NCBI GenBank assembly: GCA_051418055.1
Contig: JBPRGH010000010.1
Location: 62,001 to 126,000, forward strand
Source of the DNA: JBPRGH01 sp051418055
GTDB lineage: Bacteria; Bacteroidota; Bacteroidia; Cytophagales; Cyclobacteriaceae
Direction: 5' to 3'
DNA: 64,000 nucleotides
Positions 1-9,205 of the stretch are shown one piece after another. Every line of letters starts with the position of its first letter. Positions within the stretch are counted from its first letter, which is position 1. Below the pieces are notes generated by a model. That model searched no databases. It saw nothing but the letters and a program-made list of their open reading frames with translations, and was not told the origin of the DNA. The position numbers were made by a program, and so were the translations under genes.

Positions 1-733
1 CATGGGTTTTAATTAAATATCGCAATAAAGGACCTTTCTTCTCCTGGGGCACAAAATAAGCCAATTGCCTGATCAGGTCAATATCTTCAGCTTCTGATCC
101 TGATTCTATTTTAATTACAACAGGATCATGCAGTAAAAGCTCCTTAATATGCTGGACATCTTTGCTGAGTGTTGCAGAGAACAACAGGTTTTGGCGCTTT
201 TCAGGCAAAAGTTTAAAAACACGGTCCATCTCTTCCTTAAAACCGAGATTAAGCATTTTATCAGCTTCATCCAGGACAAGAGTATCAATATCTGATAAAT
301 GAACTGCTTTTGATCCAACCAGCTCCAGTAGCCTTCCCGGAGTAGCAACTAAAATATTGGTGCCATATAAACCTTTCATCTGTGGGTTAATAGATACACC
401 ACCGTATACGGCAAATGACTTTATATCATCAGGAAGGGCTGATCCAAAAAGTTTGAAAACCTCCCACACCTGAATAGCCAGTTCACGTGTAGGCACCATA
501 ACCAATGCATTAATGTGCCTGCTTTTATCGACAATCTTACCCTGTAAATTATTTAATATGGGAAGAGCATAGCTTGCCGTTTTGCCCGACCCTGTTTTAG
601 CAATGCCTAAAATATCCTTACCTTTCAATATAGCAGGGATAGCTTCTTGCTGTATTGGATAAGGCTTAGTATATCCATTTGCTTCCAGTGTTTTTAATAA
701 AGATGAATGTAAACCTAATGAAGTAAAAGACAT
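1..733 (-). CDS. DEAD-box ATP-dependent RNA helicase (3' end outside window)
   Basis: The gene enters from the right and runs off the window at base 1, so only about 244 N-terminal residues are visible. They hold an almost complete RecA-like domain 1: a Q-motif region (residues 20-33, GYTKPYPIQQEAIP), motif I AKTGSGKT (45-52), PTREL, ATPGRL, the DEAD box (about 152-155) and motif III SAT (about 185). This family unwinds short RNA duplexes in ribosome assembly or mRNA decay. The compact N-terminus without extension resembles the RhlE/DeaD-type proteins of Bacteroidota, but the C-terminal domain that would separate the subfamilies is missing. The start is an ATG at 731-733. The 85-bp gap behind it separates the gene from trkH, so it may have its own promoter. 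Confidence 0.93.
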   Translation of the reverse strand, partial: MSFTSLGLHSSLLKTLEANGYTKPYPIQQEAIPAILKGKDILGIAKTGSGKTASYALPILNNLQGKIVDKSRHINALVMVPTRELAIQVWEVFKLFGSALPDDIKSFAVYGGVSINPQMKGLYGTNILVATPGRLLELVGSKAVHLSDIDTLVLDEADKMLNLGFKEEMDRVFKLLPEKRQNLLFSATLSKDVQHIKELLLHDPVVIKIESGSEAEDIDLIRQLAYFVPQEKKGPLLRYLIKTH

Positions 734-818
734 GTCGAGAGGTTAAGGGAATTAAGAGAGTTTTATGGATACAAAGGTATTGATAAATAATATTATTGGT
801 CTTATTATAAACACCCTA

Positions 819-2315
819 CTATACCTGCTTTATTTGCTTTTTGCCTCTGCCTATAAATATGGTAAACATAACAATTACACCCATTATCTCTAATCTTCCA
901 ACCCACATAACCATACTTAGGATCCATTTGGCGGATGTAGGTAATTGATGTCCAGTTACTCCGGAACTTAAACCTACATTATTTAATGCCGAATTAACCT
1001 CAAATAGTATTTCATAAAAATTATATTGACCATACAGTATGTGGGAAAGCATAAAAGTACCAGCAGTAAGGATAATAATCCATACAAACAGTAGTATGGC
1101 AGCCAGTCTAATTTTTAAGAATGCTTCTTCATTTTCGATCTGTTTACCGTTATATGTTAATTTAAACCTAAATTCTTCTTTATCAGGAGTAATGGCTTGC
1201 CTAACGTTTTCTTTCATTATTTTAATTAACCATGCTATACGTTGTGTTTTTAACCCACCGGTTGTCGAGCTTGAATTACCACCTAAAAACATTGCAATTA
1301 GCAGAGGAAATAAAAACAAAGCGGGCCACTCGGAAAGAGCGACAGAGTTAAAGCCACAGGTACCCAAAGCAGAAGTTGTCTGAAAAAAAACATCCACCGC
1401 GCTTGCTTCACTATTTGCTATGAATGAGAGGGTGATAATTAAAATAAAAAAGATTACAAAATATCTTAACTGGGTTTGCTCCAATAATCTTTTAAAATTT
1501 CTATTTACAAGTAACACATGGATTTTGAAGCTAAAAGACCCTAAAAGGATAATGGGAACAGCAGCCCATTTTATTCTTTCATCGTAACCAGTGAAACTAT
1601 CTTTAGTTATTGAGAAGCCTCCGGTGGATATACCCGTGATCCCGTGGTTAATCGATTCCCACAAGGGCATACCTACAAGAAAAAAAACAGTGACGGATAA
1701 AAAAGTATAAGCAATATATATCCATAATATCTTTATTATTTTCTTTTTTGGATCATCATATTCACTTTTCCACCCCATTGCCTCTGATTGATATAGGCTC
1801 TCACTGCTATGTGCTGTATCAAGTATTACTACTGCAAGAAAAATAATTCCCAGGCCACCAACCCATTCTGTAATTGAACGCCACCACTGGATTGAATGAG
1901 GAATCATACTGGGATCATCAAGCATTGTGAGTCCGGTGCCTGTAAACCCGGACATTGATTCAAAAAAGGAATTGTGGAAATTGGCAAAAATGGCCATCTG
2001 TGGACTAATATCCGCTTCAGGAATAAGGAGAGATACTCCATAAAAGGGAATAGTACCCAGGAAAGGGAGGAGCATCCAAACCAGGCTTATTAATGCATAT
2101 GATGAGCCAGGTACAGTTTCTTCATAAGTGTAAAATGCTCGATAAAACAATTGCCCCAGTCCAAAACTGATTATAGTCAGAATACCAAAAGGAATAAGGG
2201 CATACCATTCTTCAAAAAAAATGATAACTACAAATGTAGATAAAGATAAAAAACCGGGGATATGAAGGAATGCTCCTAAATCTTTTAAAAAGGCACGTTT
2301 GTGTACGCTAAGCAT
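819..2315 (-). CDS. trkH: TrkH-family potassium uptake channel subunit
   Basis: A 498-residue polytopic inner-membrane protein. It has the four pore-loop repeats of the TrkH/KtrB superfamily, each with a selectivity-filter glycine: SGFTGTGLT, GISTGGFS, TSALGTCGFNS and LNNVGLSSGVTG. FLGGNSSSTTGGLKTQR is also typical of TrkH. The protein forms the K+-translocating subunit and normally needs a cytosolic NAD/ATP-binding RCK partner (TrkA or KtrA). No such partner is visible here, so it must be encoded elsewhere. Length matches the family (about 480-500). The start is the ATG at 2313-2315. It is preceded by a 114-bp gap after the DUF429 gene, so it probably has its own promoter. Confidence 0.93.
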   Translation of the reverse strand: MLSVHKRAFLKDLGAFLHIPGFLSLSTFVVIIFFEEWYALIPFGILTIISFGLGQLFYRAFYTYEETVPGSSYALISLVWMLLPFLGTIPFYGVSLLIPEADISPQMAIFANFHNSFFESMSGFTGTGLTMLDDPSMIPHSIQWWRSITEWVGGLGIIFLAVVILDTAHSSESLYQSEAMGWKSEYDDPKKKIIKILWIYIAYTFLSVTVFFLVGMPLWESINHGITGISTGGFSITKDSFTGYDERIKWAAVPIILLGSFSFKIHVLLVNRNFKRLLEQTQLRYFVIFFILIITLSFIANSEASAVDVFFQTTSALGTCGFNSVALSEWPALFLFPLLIAMFLGGNSSSTTGGLKTQRIAWLIKIMKENVRQAITPDKEEFRFKLTYNGKQIENEEAFLKIRLAAILLFVWIIILTAGTFMLSHILYGQYNFYEILFEVNSALNNVGLSSGVTGHQLPTSAKWILSMVMWVGRLEIMGVIVMFTIFIGRGKKQIKQV

Positions 2316-2429
2316 TAATAATTTAAGTCTCTTTAGTTTTTTGCGCGTTCAGTAACCTAACTGAAAAACAGCACTTCAGGTTTTTATTAAATGATCAAAT
2401 TGGTTGAAATAATACATTTTCCTATTGGC

Positions 2430-3152
2430 TCAATTTTTCACCCATATCCAACCCTCTTCTTTAATATCCTGATCAATTTTTTCAGGGGCTGCAGCTTTTC
2501 CTTCAATAAAATCAATACCTGCCAGGCAGCAGATAAATGCATCAAAATCATGTTCTATAGAAATGAGGTCTACTCCATTAGGATTTATAAAGTTGTAATA
2601 AACTTTTAATTTTTCATAAATGTCTTTCCTTGCCTCAATATTATCTTTTTTATAACCTTTAATTGAAAAGCCATTTGATAATAAGGTGGCAGCAGGATAT
2701 ACTTCCACTAAACCAAATTTATTAAGCTCCTGTGTATTCCACAGCAATTGAAATTCAAAATTTAATTCTTTTTCAATACTGCCGATCCTTTGCAAAGTAA
2801 AAAAAGCAGTACGGGCAATACGATCTGCCGTTATTTCCAGTGTTGTTTTCTTAAACCTGCGGGAGATATCAAGGTCAGTCTTTCTTTTGAAGAACAGATC
2901 AGGCTCTATATTTAGAGGCCTGCCGGCGCAGTGTATATTTAATGTTTTCCTAAACGAAACCGGCCACCCAAGAGGGGCATCAATTGCCAATATTGCCTTT
3001 TCCGAATTTTTTATCCAACTAGCTATGGTAGCTATAAAGGGTTTTTTACTATCCCACCGTTCAGTTATTGTAAAAGAGCCGTTATTATACTCTCCCAGGA
3101 TACAACCAATATTTTTATCCTGTACTGCAGCATCTAGGCCAATAATGGTCAT
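2430..3152 (-). CDS. DUF429 family protein (predicted RNase H-fold)
   Basis: A 240-residue protein recognised as DUF429 from the N-terminal GLDAA motif, the AIDAPLGWP motif near residue 57, the AGRPLNIEPDLF region and VEVYPAA near residue 157. Conserved acidic residues (GLDAA, AIDAP, and the late EHDFDAFICCLAG segment) are spaced as in an RNase H-like fold, and the family is usually described as a predicted nuclease. No biochemical role is established, so substrate and pathway are unknown. There is no signal peptide, so it is probably cytoplasmic. It lies 38 bp downstream of the lipoprotein gene at 3191 on the same strand and may be co-transcribed with it. Confidence 0.8.
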   Translation of the reverse strand: MTIIGLDAAVQDKNIGCILGEYNNGSFTITERWDSKKPFIATIASWIKNSEKAILAIDAPLGWPVSFRKTLNIHCAGRPLNIEPDLFFKRKTDLDISRRFKKTTLEITADRIARTAFFTLQRIGSIEKELNFEFQLLWNTQELNKFGLVEVYPAATLLSNGFSIKGYKKDNIEARKDIYEKLKVYYNFINPNGVDLISIEHDFDAFICCLAGIDFIEGKAAAPEKIDQDIKEEGWIWVKN

Positions 3153-3190
3153 TTTATCTAATGATTTGTATAATGATACTTTTTCTTAGG

Positions 3191-3646
3191 TCATTCTATT
3201 AGAATTTTATACAACAGTGCATTGGGAACAGGCTCTACTTCAGCATATTGGATACGAATTGAATTATACTCTGTAAATGAACAACAGTTTTCTGTCAATC
3301 TTTCAGCTTCAATATATAATTCAAATAGACGAGTGTCCAGATGATTTATAGAATATATGACAGTTTCCGTTTGCCAGCCAATGCTATTCAGCTGGATCAG
3401 ATTAACTCCATTCTCAGTTATAAAGTTGGAAATTACAGGCTGTTCGGTGGCCACATCAATTATATTAATATCTTCAGGTTTATAGGTCCCATTGGTAAAG
3501 AGATTTTCTCTTGTTCCTTTATCAATCAACTCAAAATATATAGGATCCGGAGAGCTAAAACATGCTACATCCTCACAGTCATGCTTGCATCCCTGGGCCA
3601 ATAGAATGAATGGTAAGATAAGCATAAGATATTTAGATTGTTGCAT
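3191..3646 (-). CDS. Hypothetical lipoprotein, 151 aa
   Basis: The N-terminus is a signal peptide ending in a lipobox, LLAQGC, with the lipid-modified Cys at residue 20. The mature part opens with a short Cys-rich stretch (C-KHDC-EDVAC) and is otherwise a beta-rich domain of about 115 residues. I do not recognise the family. It resembles the small, lineage-specific lipoproteins common in Bacteroidota envelopes. Four cysteines within 10 residues of the lipid anchor, plus a later CC pair, could form disulfides in the periplasm. The neighbouring DUF429 and S9 peptidase genes are on the same strand but give no functional clue. Confidence 0.75.
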   Translation of the reverse strand: MQQSKYLMLILPFILLAQGCKHDCEDVACFSSPDPIYFELIDKGTRENLFTNGTYKPEDINIIDVATEQPVISNFITENGVNLIQLNSIGWQTETVIYSINHLDTRLFELYIEAERLTENCCSFTEYNSIRIQYAEVEPVPNALLYKILIE

Positions 3647-3717
3647 ATATAATTATTCAGGTAGTTATCTAAATTAAGAAGATTAGTAAAGAAACTATAA
3701 TTTCTAAATCATATTTA

Positions 3718-5973
3718 TTATTCTTCTTCCCATACAAAATCCCAGATAGGCTCCAGGCCCAAAAGGTGTTCAACAAAGTAATTCCACTTTAATTTAGTGA
3801 AATATTTTCCATGATCCCCCTGATACCCATGTCGCTGGCTGGGAAGTATCATCATATCAAATTGCTTATCAGCTTTTATTAATGCTTCGGCAAGTTTAAA
3901 GGTTGCGGAAGGATTAACATTTTCGTCAATTCCGCCATGGGTGATCAGCAATTTACCTTTTAGATTTCCTGCCATTGTTATATTAGACTGGAGGTGATAG
4001 GTAGAGTCTACAGGCCAGCCCATATACATTTCCGGCCACCAGGCTTTTTCCATTCGGTGATCATGGTCGGCAGAACTTGCTACTGCAACTTTATAAAATT
4101 CAGGAAAGGCGAGCAAACCTCGTGCTGCATCATATCCTCCGGCCGAATGACCAAATATTCCCACACGAGTTGTATCTATCCAGCTGAATTTTTCAGACAG
4201 CTGTTGTATAGCTCCAATATGATCGACCAATCCTCCACCGAGGTTTTTGTATGAGTAATTATGAAATGCTTTAGAGCGTTTTGCTGTTCCCAGTCCATCA
4301 ACCTGTATGATAATAAATCCAAGTTCTGCTAATGCCTGATTATAAAATGTCCTTCTGAATGAATTAGGAAATACATTTGTATGGGGGCCTGTATAGCTAT
4401 TATCAATTATCGGATATTTTTTATCTGGATTAAAATGAGTTGGTTTCCAAAGGGCACCGTAAATTTCAGTTTTACCATCATGAGCTATCGCAGAAAATTC
4501 CTGTGGAGGCTGCCAGTTTTTGAGAGCGGATATATCTGCGGTTCCTATTTCCTTTAGTACTTTTCCTGAAGAGGCACTTCTTAGAACAGTAACTGTTTTA
4601 TCGTTTGAAGTAGAGAAATTATCTACGAGATATTTCCCATCCGGCGAAAAATCTATATCGTGATGGCGGTTTTCAGGGGTAAGCAATTTCAAATCAGCCC
4701 CATCAAAGGACAGGCTGTAAAGATGCTGATAATATGGATTTCGCCCTTTTTCCTTACCAGAAGCTAAAAAATATATGCGCTTATTTTCCTGATCTATATG
4801 CTCAATATCATTAATATAATATTCTCCATTCGTTACTCTTGATGTTTCATTAGTTTCAAGATCAAGCTTATAAAGTTGCCTCCAGCCATCTTTTTCGGAG
4901 AGAAAAAATAATACTCCGCTCTCCTCAGCCAGCTGGAAATCAAAATTATCAATATTTGTTGAGCTTGATTCGGAGTAAATTTCCTGTAGCTCTTCTTTTT
5001 GAAGGTCGAAAGTATAAAGGGATAAATTTTTAAATCCCCGGCTGGATCTTCTTAAATAAACTTTACCGGGAGTTTCAGACCACGTGACGGAGATACTATT
5101 GATATGAGTGCTTTTTGGCAATTCAGGTTTAACTTCTTTTCCTGTCTTGACATTAAAAAATGCAGGCTCAACATATACCATTCCCGTATCTCCGGGTGAT
5201 CCGCGGTAATATGATAGCAGCACGGGGCGGTATAATGTATCTATACTCCAGTCGAGCAGATACATTTTTTGTGCAGTTGTTAGATCATAAATATTTGTAT
5301 AGATCCATTTGCCATCCTCAGACCAGTCAGCATAGAATTGCTCAGGCCTTTCACCTCCTTCACCTATAATTATATCTCCCCAACCATACGGAGCAGCATA
5401 TTCATATCCCTTTTTGCCGTCGGAGCTTAGCTGCTTTACTTCATCATTTTTTGCCGATCTAATATATAAGTTGTAATCTTTTGCATATGCAATCCAGTCT
5501 TTATCAGGAGAAAGCTTCTCTTTTTTATCTTCTTTTGATTTCGATTGGTTAGCGGTTAAAGTATAAGATTCTAAATTTAACTTATACTGTCTATTCTTTA
5601 CTGTGAACAGTAGCTCTTTAGAATCTTTATAACTCACATTCGTGACAGGGAGATCATCTGGTTTTATATCTTCATTAAGTGTATTTGTCAGGAGATGAGC
5701 CAGTTTTGCATGATCAAATAATTCTGCATTATTAAGACCGGGGAATTCAATTTTTAAATATTTTTTCTCTTTTGCTGATTGATGGATATACCAGAAGCCG
5801 GTGCTGTCAGCAAACCATTGAGGCTCAATATGAATGTTAAATACTTTTTTATTAAACAGGTTATACGGAAGAAAACTTACCGCTCTTTGATAATCTTCTA
5901 TTGCAGCTTTTTCCTGAGCAGGAATAGCAACGGAAATAAATAAGAAAATAAAGAGAATGATTATTTTTTTCAT
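3718..5973 (-). CDS. S9-family serine peptidase (DPP IV / prolyl oligopeptidase type), secreted
   Basis: A 751-residue protein with a Sec signal peptide (MKKIIILFIFLFISVAIPAQ). An N-terminal DPP IV-like beta-propeller occupies roughly residues 90-490, and a C-terminal alpha/beta-hydrolase domain about 500-745. The nucleophile is the Ser in GHSAGGYDAA (near 613). The other triad members are probably the Asp in GGIDENVNPS (near 680) and the His in QRHGYQGDHG (near 714). The family removes dipeptides, often after proline, from peptides in the periplasm or at the cell surface. GHSAGG replaces the GWSYGG of classical DPP IV, so the exact specificity is open. It is a stand-alone gene with a 370-bp upstream gap. 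Confidence 0.9.
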   Translation of the reverse strand: MKKIIILFIFLFISVAIPAQEKAAIEDYQRAVSFLPYNLFNKKVFNIHIEPQWFADSTGFWYIHQSAKEKKYLKIEFPGLNNAELFDHAKLAHLLTNTLNEDIKPDDLPVTNVSYKDSKELLFTVKNRQYKLNLESYTLTANQSKSKEDKKEKLSPDKDWIAYAKDYNLYIRSAKNDEVKQLSSDGKKGYEYAAPYGWGDIIIGEGGERPEQFYADWSEDGKWIYTNIYDLTTAQKMYLLDWSIDTLYRPVLLSYYRGSPGDTGMVYVEPAFFNVKTGKEVKPELPKSTHINSISVTWSETPGKVYLRRSSRGFKNLSLYTFDLQKEELQEIYSESSSTNIDNFDFQLAEESGVLFFLSEKDGWRQLYKLDLETNETSRVTNGEYYINDIEHIDQENKRIYFLASGKEKGRNPYYQHLYSLSFDGADLKLLTPENRHHDIDFSPDGKYLVDNFSTSNDKTVTVLRSASSGKVLKEIGTADISALKNWQPPQEFSAIAHDGKTEIYGALWKPTHFNPDKKYPIIDNSYTGPHTNVFPNSFRRTFYNQALAELGFIIIQVDGLGTAKRSKAFHNYSYKNLGGGLVDHIGAIQQLSEKFSWIDTTRVGIFGHSAGGYDAARGLLAFPEFYKVAVASSADHDHRMEKAWWPEMYMGWPVDSTYHLQSNITMAGNLKGKLLITHGGIDENVNPSATFKLAEALIKADKQFDMMILPSQRHGYQGDHGKYFTKLKWNYFVEHLLGLEPIWDFVWEEE

Positions 5974-6343
5974 AATGCTTTAAGCTAAAACAGATATTTA
6001 ATTTAACAACTGTTGGAATAGGATCAGAGGAATTAGCAAAAAATTTTCCCTGATAAATAATTGGGCAGCGAGGAATGGGGGCTGAATAAGTAAGCTCTAA
6101 TAATGGGCAGGATATGTTGATATCCTGAAAATACTCATAAAAATCGCCAATTCTCTTCATCATTGCCTATAATTTTCTACAATAAAAGCATTAAAAAATG
6201 CAGGCATCTTTTTTGTCTCTGCTTAAGACATTAATTATCAGCAATTTATAGTTATTACAAGGGATATCGTGCTCATTGGTATCATTTTTACTTCTATATA
6301 GTTATATAAATAGAAACAATTGAATGTATAGCCACCAAAATAA
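5974..6343. other. Intergenic gap between divergent genes
   Basis: 370 bp between the start of the S9 peptidase (minus) and the GCS2-CBS gene (plus), so both promoters should lie here. I see no clear TAnnTTTG element, no tRNA and no strong hairpin. A minus-strand open frame covers 5990-6163 but overlaps the peptidase start in another frame and has no recognisable domain. Confidence 0.6.
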
Positions 6344-8260
6344 ATGGGAAAAGAAATATTAACAGTAGCGAAGAATCCTGGACAGAAAAAGAGATTTATG
6401 CAGCAGGTGCTTAATGATATGAAGGCACTGGAATATATGTTGGAAAACGATTTATTAGAGAAGGATAAAGTTCGTATTGGAGCAGAGCAGGAGCTTGATT
6501 TTGTTGATAAGGATTGGAATCCGGCTTCAATAGCCCTTGATATATTAGATGAGTTAGACGCGGATTTCCTTACTACCGAATATGCCAAATTTAATCTTGA
6601 GATAAATGCTGACCCTCTTGAATTTAAGGAAAAGGTATTTTCAAGATTAAAAGAAAACCTGCTGGAGAAGTTAAATCCGGTGATTGATGCCGCGGCAAAA
6701 AGAGATGCAAAAATTATTTTAACGGGTATATTACCTACTTTAAAAAGAAGGCATCTTTCCCTCGACAACCTCACTCCCAGCCCCAGGTATAAGACCATGC
6801 TTAACATGGTAAACAAGTCAAGAGGTAAAAATTATGAGTTTCATATTAAAGGGCTGGATGAGCTAATAACCCGTGAAAACCCTACCGTATTTGGCGGTTC
6901 TTTTACAAGTTTTCAGATACATCTGCAGATAAATCCTGTAGAGGCAGCATCGCTTTACAATTGGGCGCAGGCAATATCAGCACCCATTCTTGCAGCATCT
7001 GTAAATTCGCCCCTGTTTCTTAAAAAGAGGCTATGGCAGGAAACCCGTATTTCCCTTTTTCAGCAAACTACAGATACACGTAAACCATATAAAAACCATA
7101 AGCAGGAGAACCCACGGGTATTATTAGGTAATGCTTGGGTAGAGGATTCTATTTTAGAGATCTTTCAGGAAGACATCTCCCAATATCCAATTCTTGTCGG
7201 AACCGATATCGATGAGAATGCAATGGATATAATTAACGATGGAGGGATACCAAAGCTTGAAGCTTTAAATTTCCATAATGGAACTATCTACAGGTGGAAC
7301 AGAATGTGTTATGGTATAACTTCAGGAAAGCCACACCTAAGAATTGAGAACAGGATCCTTCCTTCTGGCCCAACTCTGGAGGATCAACTTGCAAATACTG
7401 CTTTTTGGACTGGTATGATGCGTGGAATGCCTAAAAAATATGCTACAATAAAAAATAAATTAACTTTTGATAAAGCTAAATCTAATTTTTATAAAGCAGC
7501 CCGGTATGGTCTTGATGTACAATTCGACTGGGTGCAAAATACAAAAGTATCTGCCAAAGAATTAATAATGGATGAGCTACTGCCAATAGCAAGACAAGGA
7601 TTGGAAAAAAGCGGTATAGATCAGGATGAAATAAACCATTATCTTGGAATAGTTGAAAAAAGAGTCGATACCGGAAAAACGGGAGCTAAATGGATGTTGG
7701 ATAATTTTAACCGGCTAAAAGATGCGACATCCGCGGATGAAGCAGCATCTAATGTTACAGCAGGGATCATTAAAAGGCAACTGAATGGAAAGGCCGTTCA
7801 TGAATGGTCTTCTGTCAGAACCGGTGAGGCTGGTATTAGGTCCTGCCGCTCATGGACTATTGAGCAGATAATGAGTAAAAACCTTTACACCGTTAGGCAG
7901 GATGATCTGGTAGAAGTAGCATGTAACATCATGGATTGGAAGAACATTAGCCATTTGCCTGTAGAAACGATAGACGGTAAACTTGCCGGTTTACTAACCC
8001 AAAAATTATTATTTAAAAAAATGCTTAAACCAGATTTTAATCCTGGTGATGAATTTGTAAAAGATGTGATGTTAACAGATATGGTCACTGTAACTCCCGA
8101 TGATCTGATCATTGATGCAATACAGCTTATGCTGGATCTAAACATCACTTGCTTACCAGTGATCGATAACAATAATCTTGCGGGGATCGTTACAGAACAT
8201 GATTTCGTACAGTTTTCGAAACACCTGTTCCAACAAATGGATAAACAAAATAAGTCGTGA
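6344..8260 (+). CDS. GCS2-type carboxylate-amine ligase fused to two CBS domains
   Basis: A 638-residue protein with two parts. Residues of about 40-420 match the glutamate-cysteine ligase type 2 (GCS2/YbdK) fold, with RIGAEQELDFVD near residue 45, FNLEINADP, an SFQIHLQ strand, and LRIENRILPSGPT as the late active-site strand. Residues of about 508-560 and 575-628 are two CBS motifs, each with an HLPV or CLPV strand followed by a G-x-[VL]-T turn. GCS2 enzymes join an amine to a carboxylate using ATP. CBS pairs bind adenylates or related ligands and usually regulate the attached domain. The substrate is unknown. The stop TGA overlaps the GTG start of the deacylase gene (GTGA), a sign of translational coupling and related function. 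Confidence 0.85.
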   Translation: MGKEILTVAKNPGQKKRFMQQVLNDMKALEYMLENDLLEKDKVRIGAEQELDFVDKDWNPASIALDILDELDADFLTTEYAKFNLEINADPLEFKEKVFSRLKENLLEKLNPVIDAAAKRDAKIILTGILPTLKRRHLSLDNLTPSPRYKTMLNMVNKSRGKNYEFHIKGLDELITRENPTVFGGSFTSFQIHLQINPVEAASLYNWAQAISAPILAASVNSPLFLKKRLWQETRISLFQQTTDTRKPYKNHKQENPRVLLGNAWVEDSILEIFQEDISQYPILVGTDIDENAMDIINDGGIPKLEALNFHNGTIYRWNRMCYGITSGKPHLRIENRILPSGPTLEDQLANTAFWTGMMRGMPKKYATIKNKLTFDKAKSNFYKAARYGLDVQFDWVQNTKVSAKELIMDELLPIARQGLEKSGIDQDEINHYLGIVEKRVDTGKTGAKWMLDNFNRLKDATSADEAASNVTAGIIKRQLNGKAVHEWSSVRTGEAGIRSCRSWTIEQIMSKNLYTVRQDDLVEVACNIMDWKNISHLPVETIDGKLAGLLTQKLLFKKMLKPDFNPGDEFVKDVMLTDMVTVTPDDLIIDAIQLMLDLNITCLPVIDNNNLAGIVTEHDFVQFSKHLFQQMDKQNKS

Positions 8261-9204
8261 TAAAAGTAGAATTTAAAGCACTCGATAAAACAGTAGAAAC
8301 AAGTCGGGAAATTGGACACTACACTCATAATCATCCCGGACCTTTATTATTAGTTACTGCCGGTGTTCATGGCAATGAGCCCAGTGGAATTATAGCGTTA
8401 GATCGTGTTTTTAGGTTTTTAGAAAAAAATAAGGTGCCTATTAATGGCAGCTTTATTGGACTATGCGGAAATGTGTCGGCCCTAAAGGAAGCAAAGCGAT
8501 TTGTTGATCAGGACCTGAATCGCTCCTGGGGTGAAGAAGAGGTTGATAAAATCATTACCTCCAATAAAAAAAATCTAAACACCGAACAAAAGGAAGCAAA
8601 AGAGATCCTGGATTATATTGAAAAGCTAAATTTTGATAAATATGATAACAAATGGTTTCTCGATTGCCATACTACATCATCAGAAAGTATCCCCTATTTC
8701 AGTGTAGAGGAAAAAGGGGAGTGCCTGACTTTTGCACGTCGCTTTCCGGTACATTCCGTTCTTGGATTTGCTGCAATGATCCCTACCACGATTGATGCTT
8801 ATTTTTGCCGCAGCGGGTTTAATGGATTTACTCTGGAATCAGGGCAGCACGATGAGATATCATCAGTAGAGAATTGTGAAGCGGTTATATTTTTAGCATT
8901 GGTACAGAGCGGCTGTGTAGGCGCTCAGCACCTGGAATGTTATCAGCGATGCAATAATGTGCTTGCAAAAATTATAATGGAGGATAAAAAAACATTTGAT
9001 ATCATCTACCGGCATGAAATAAAAGAAGAAGATGAATTTAAGATGCAGCCGGGATTTGTGAATTTTCAGAAGATCAGAAAAAATGAACTTCTTGCTACTG
9101 ATAAAAATGGTGAGATAAAATCAAAATGGGATGCGCGAATTCTTATGCCGCTTTATCAGAAGCAGGGAAATGATGGGTTCTTTGTCATTGAAGAAAAAGG
9201 ATAA
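8257..9204 (+). CDS. AstE/ASPA-type zinc deacylase (succinylglutamate desuccinylase/aspartoacylase family)
   Basis: A 315-residue M14-type metalloenzyme. Zinc ligands are His38 and Glu41 in AGVHGNEPSG, and a third His in LDCHTTSS (near 136). DLNRSW (near 86) is the substrate-binding Asn-Arg motif. Glu in TLESGQHD is the probable general base. The family hydrolyses N-acyl amino acids (N-acetylaspartate, N-succinylglutamate) or related amides. The start is GTG at 8257, overlapping the TGA of the upstream ligase gene, so the two are expressed together. A ligase plus an amide hydrolase suggests opposed or sequential steps on one small amide metabolite; that is inference. It converges with the next gene, with one base between the stop codons. 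Confidence 0.87.
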   Translation: MIKVEFKALDKTVETSREIGHYTHNHPGPLLLVTAGVHGNEPSGIIALDRVFRFLEKNKVPINGSFIGLCGNVSALKEAKRFVDQDLNRSWGEEEVDKIITSNKKNLNTEQKEAKEILDYIEKLNFDKYDNKWFLDCHTTSSESIPYFSVEEKGECLTFARRFPVHSVLGFAAMIPTTIDAYFCRSGFNGFTLESGQHDEISSVENCEAVIFLALVQSGCVGAQHLECYQRCNNVLAKIIMEDKKTFDIIYRHEIKEEDEFKMQPGFVNFQKIRKNELLATDKNGEIKSKWDARILMPLYQKQGNDGFFVIEEKG

Positions 9205-9205
9205 A

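Noticed and set aside
1039..1383. 114-codon plus-strand frame opposite trkH
   Set aside because: It is antisense to a strongly conserved membrane protein and has no domain of its own.
5861..6163. 100-codon minus-strand frame at the S9 peptidase start
   Set aside because: It overlaps the peptidase signal peptide in another frame and shows no recognisable domain; possibly a decayed sequence but no evidence for it.
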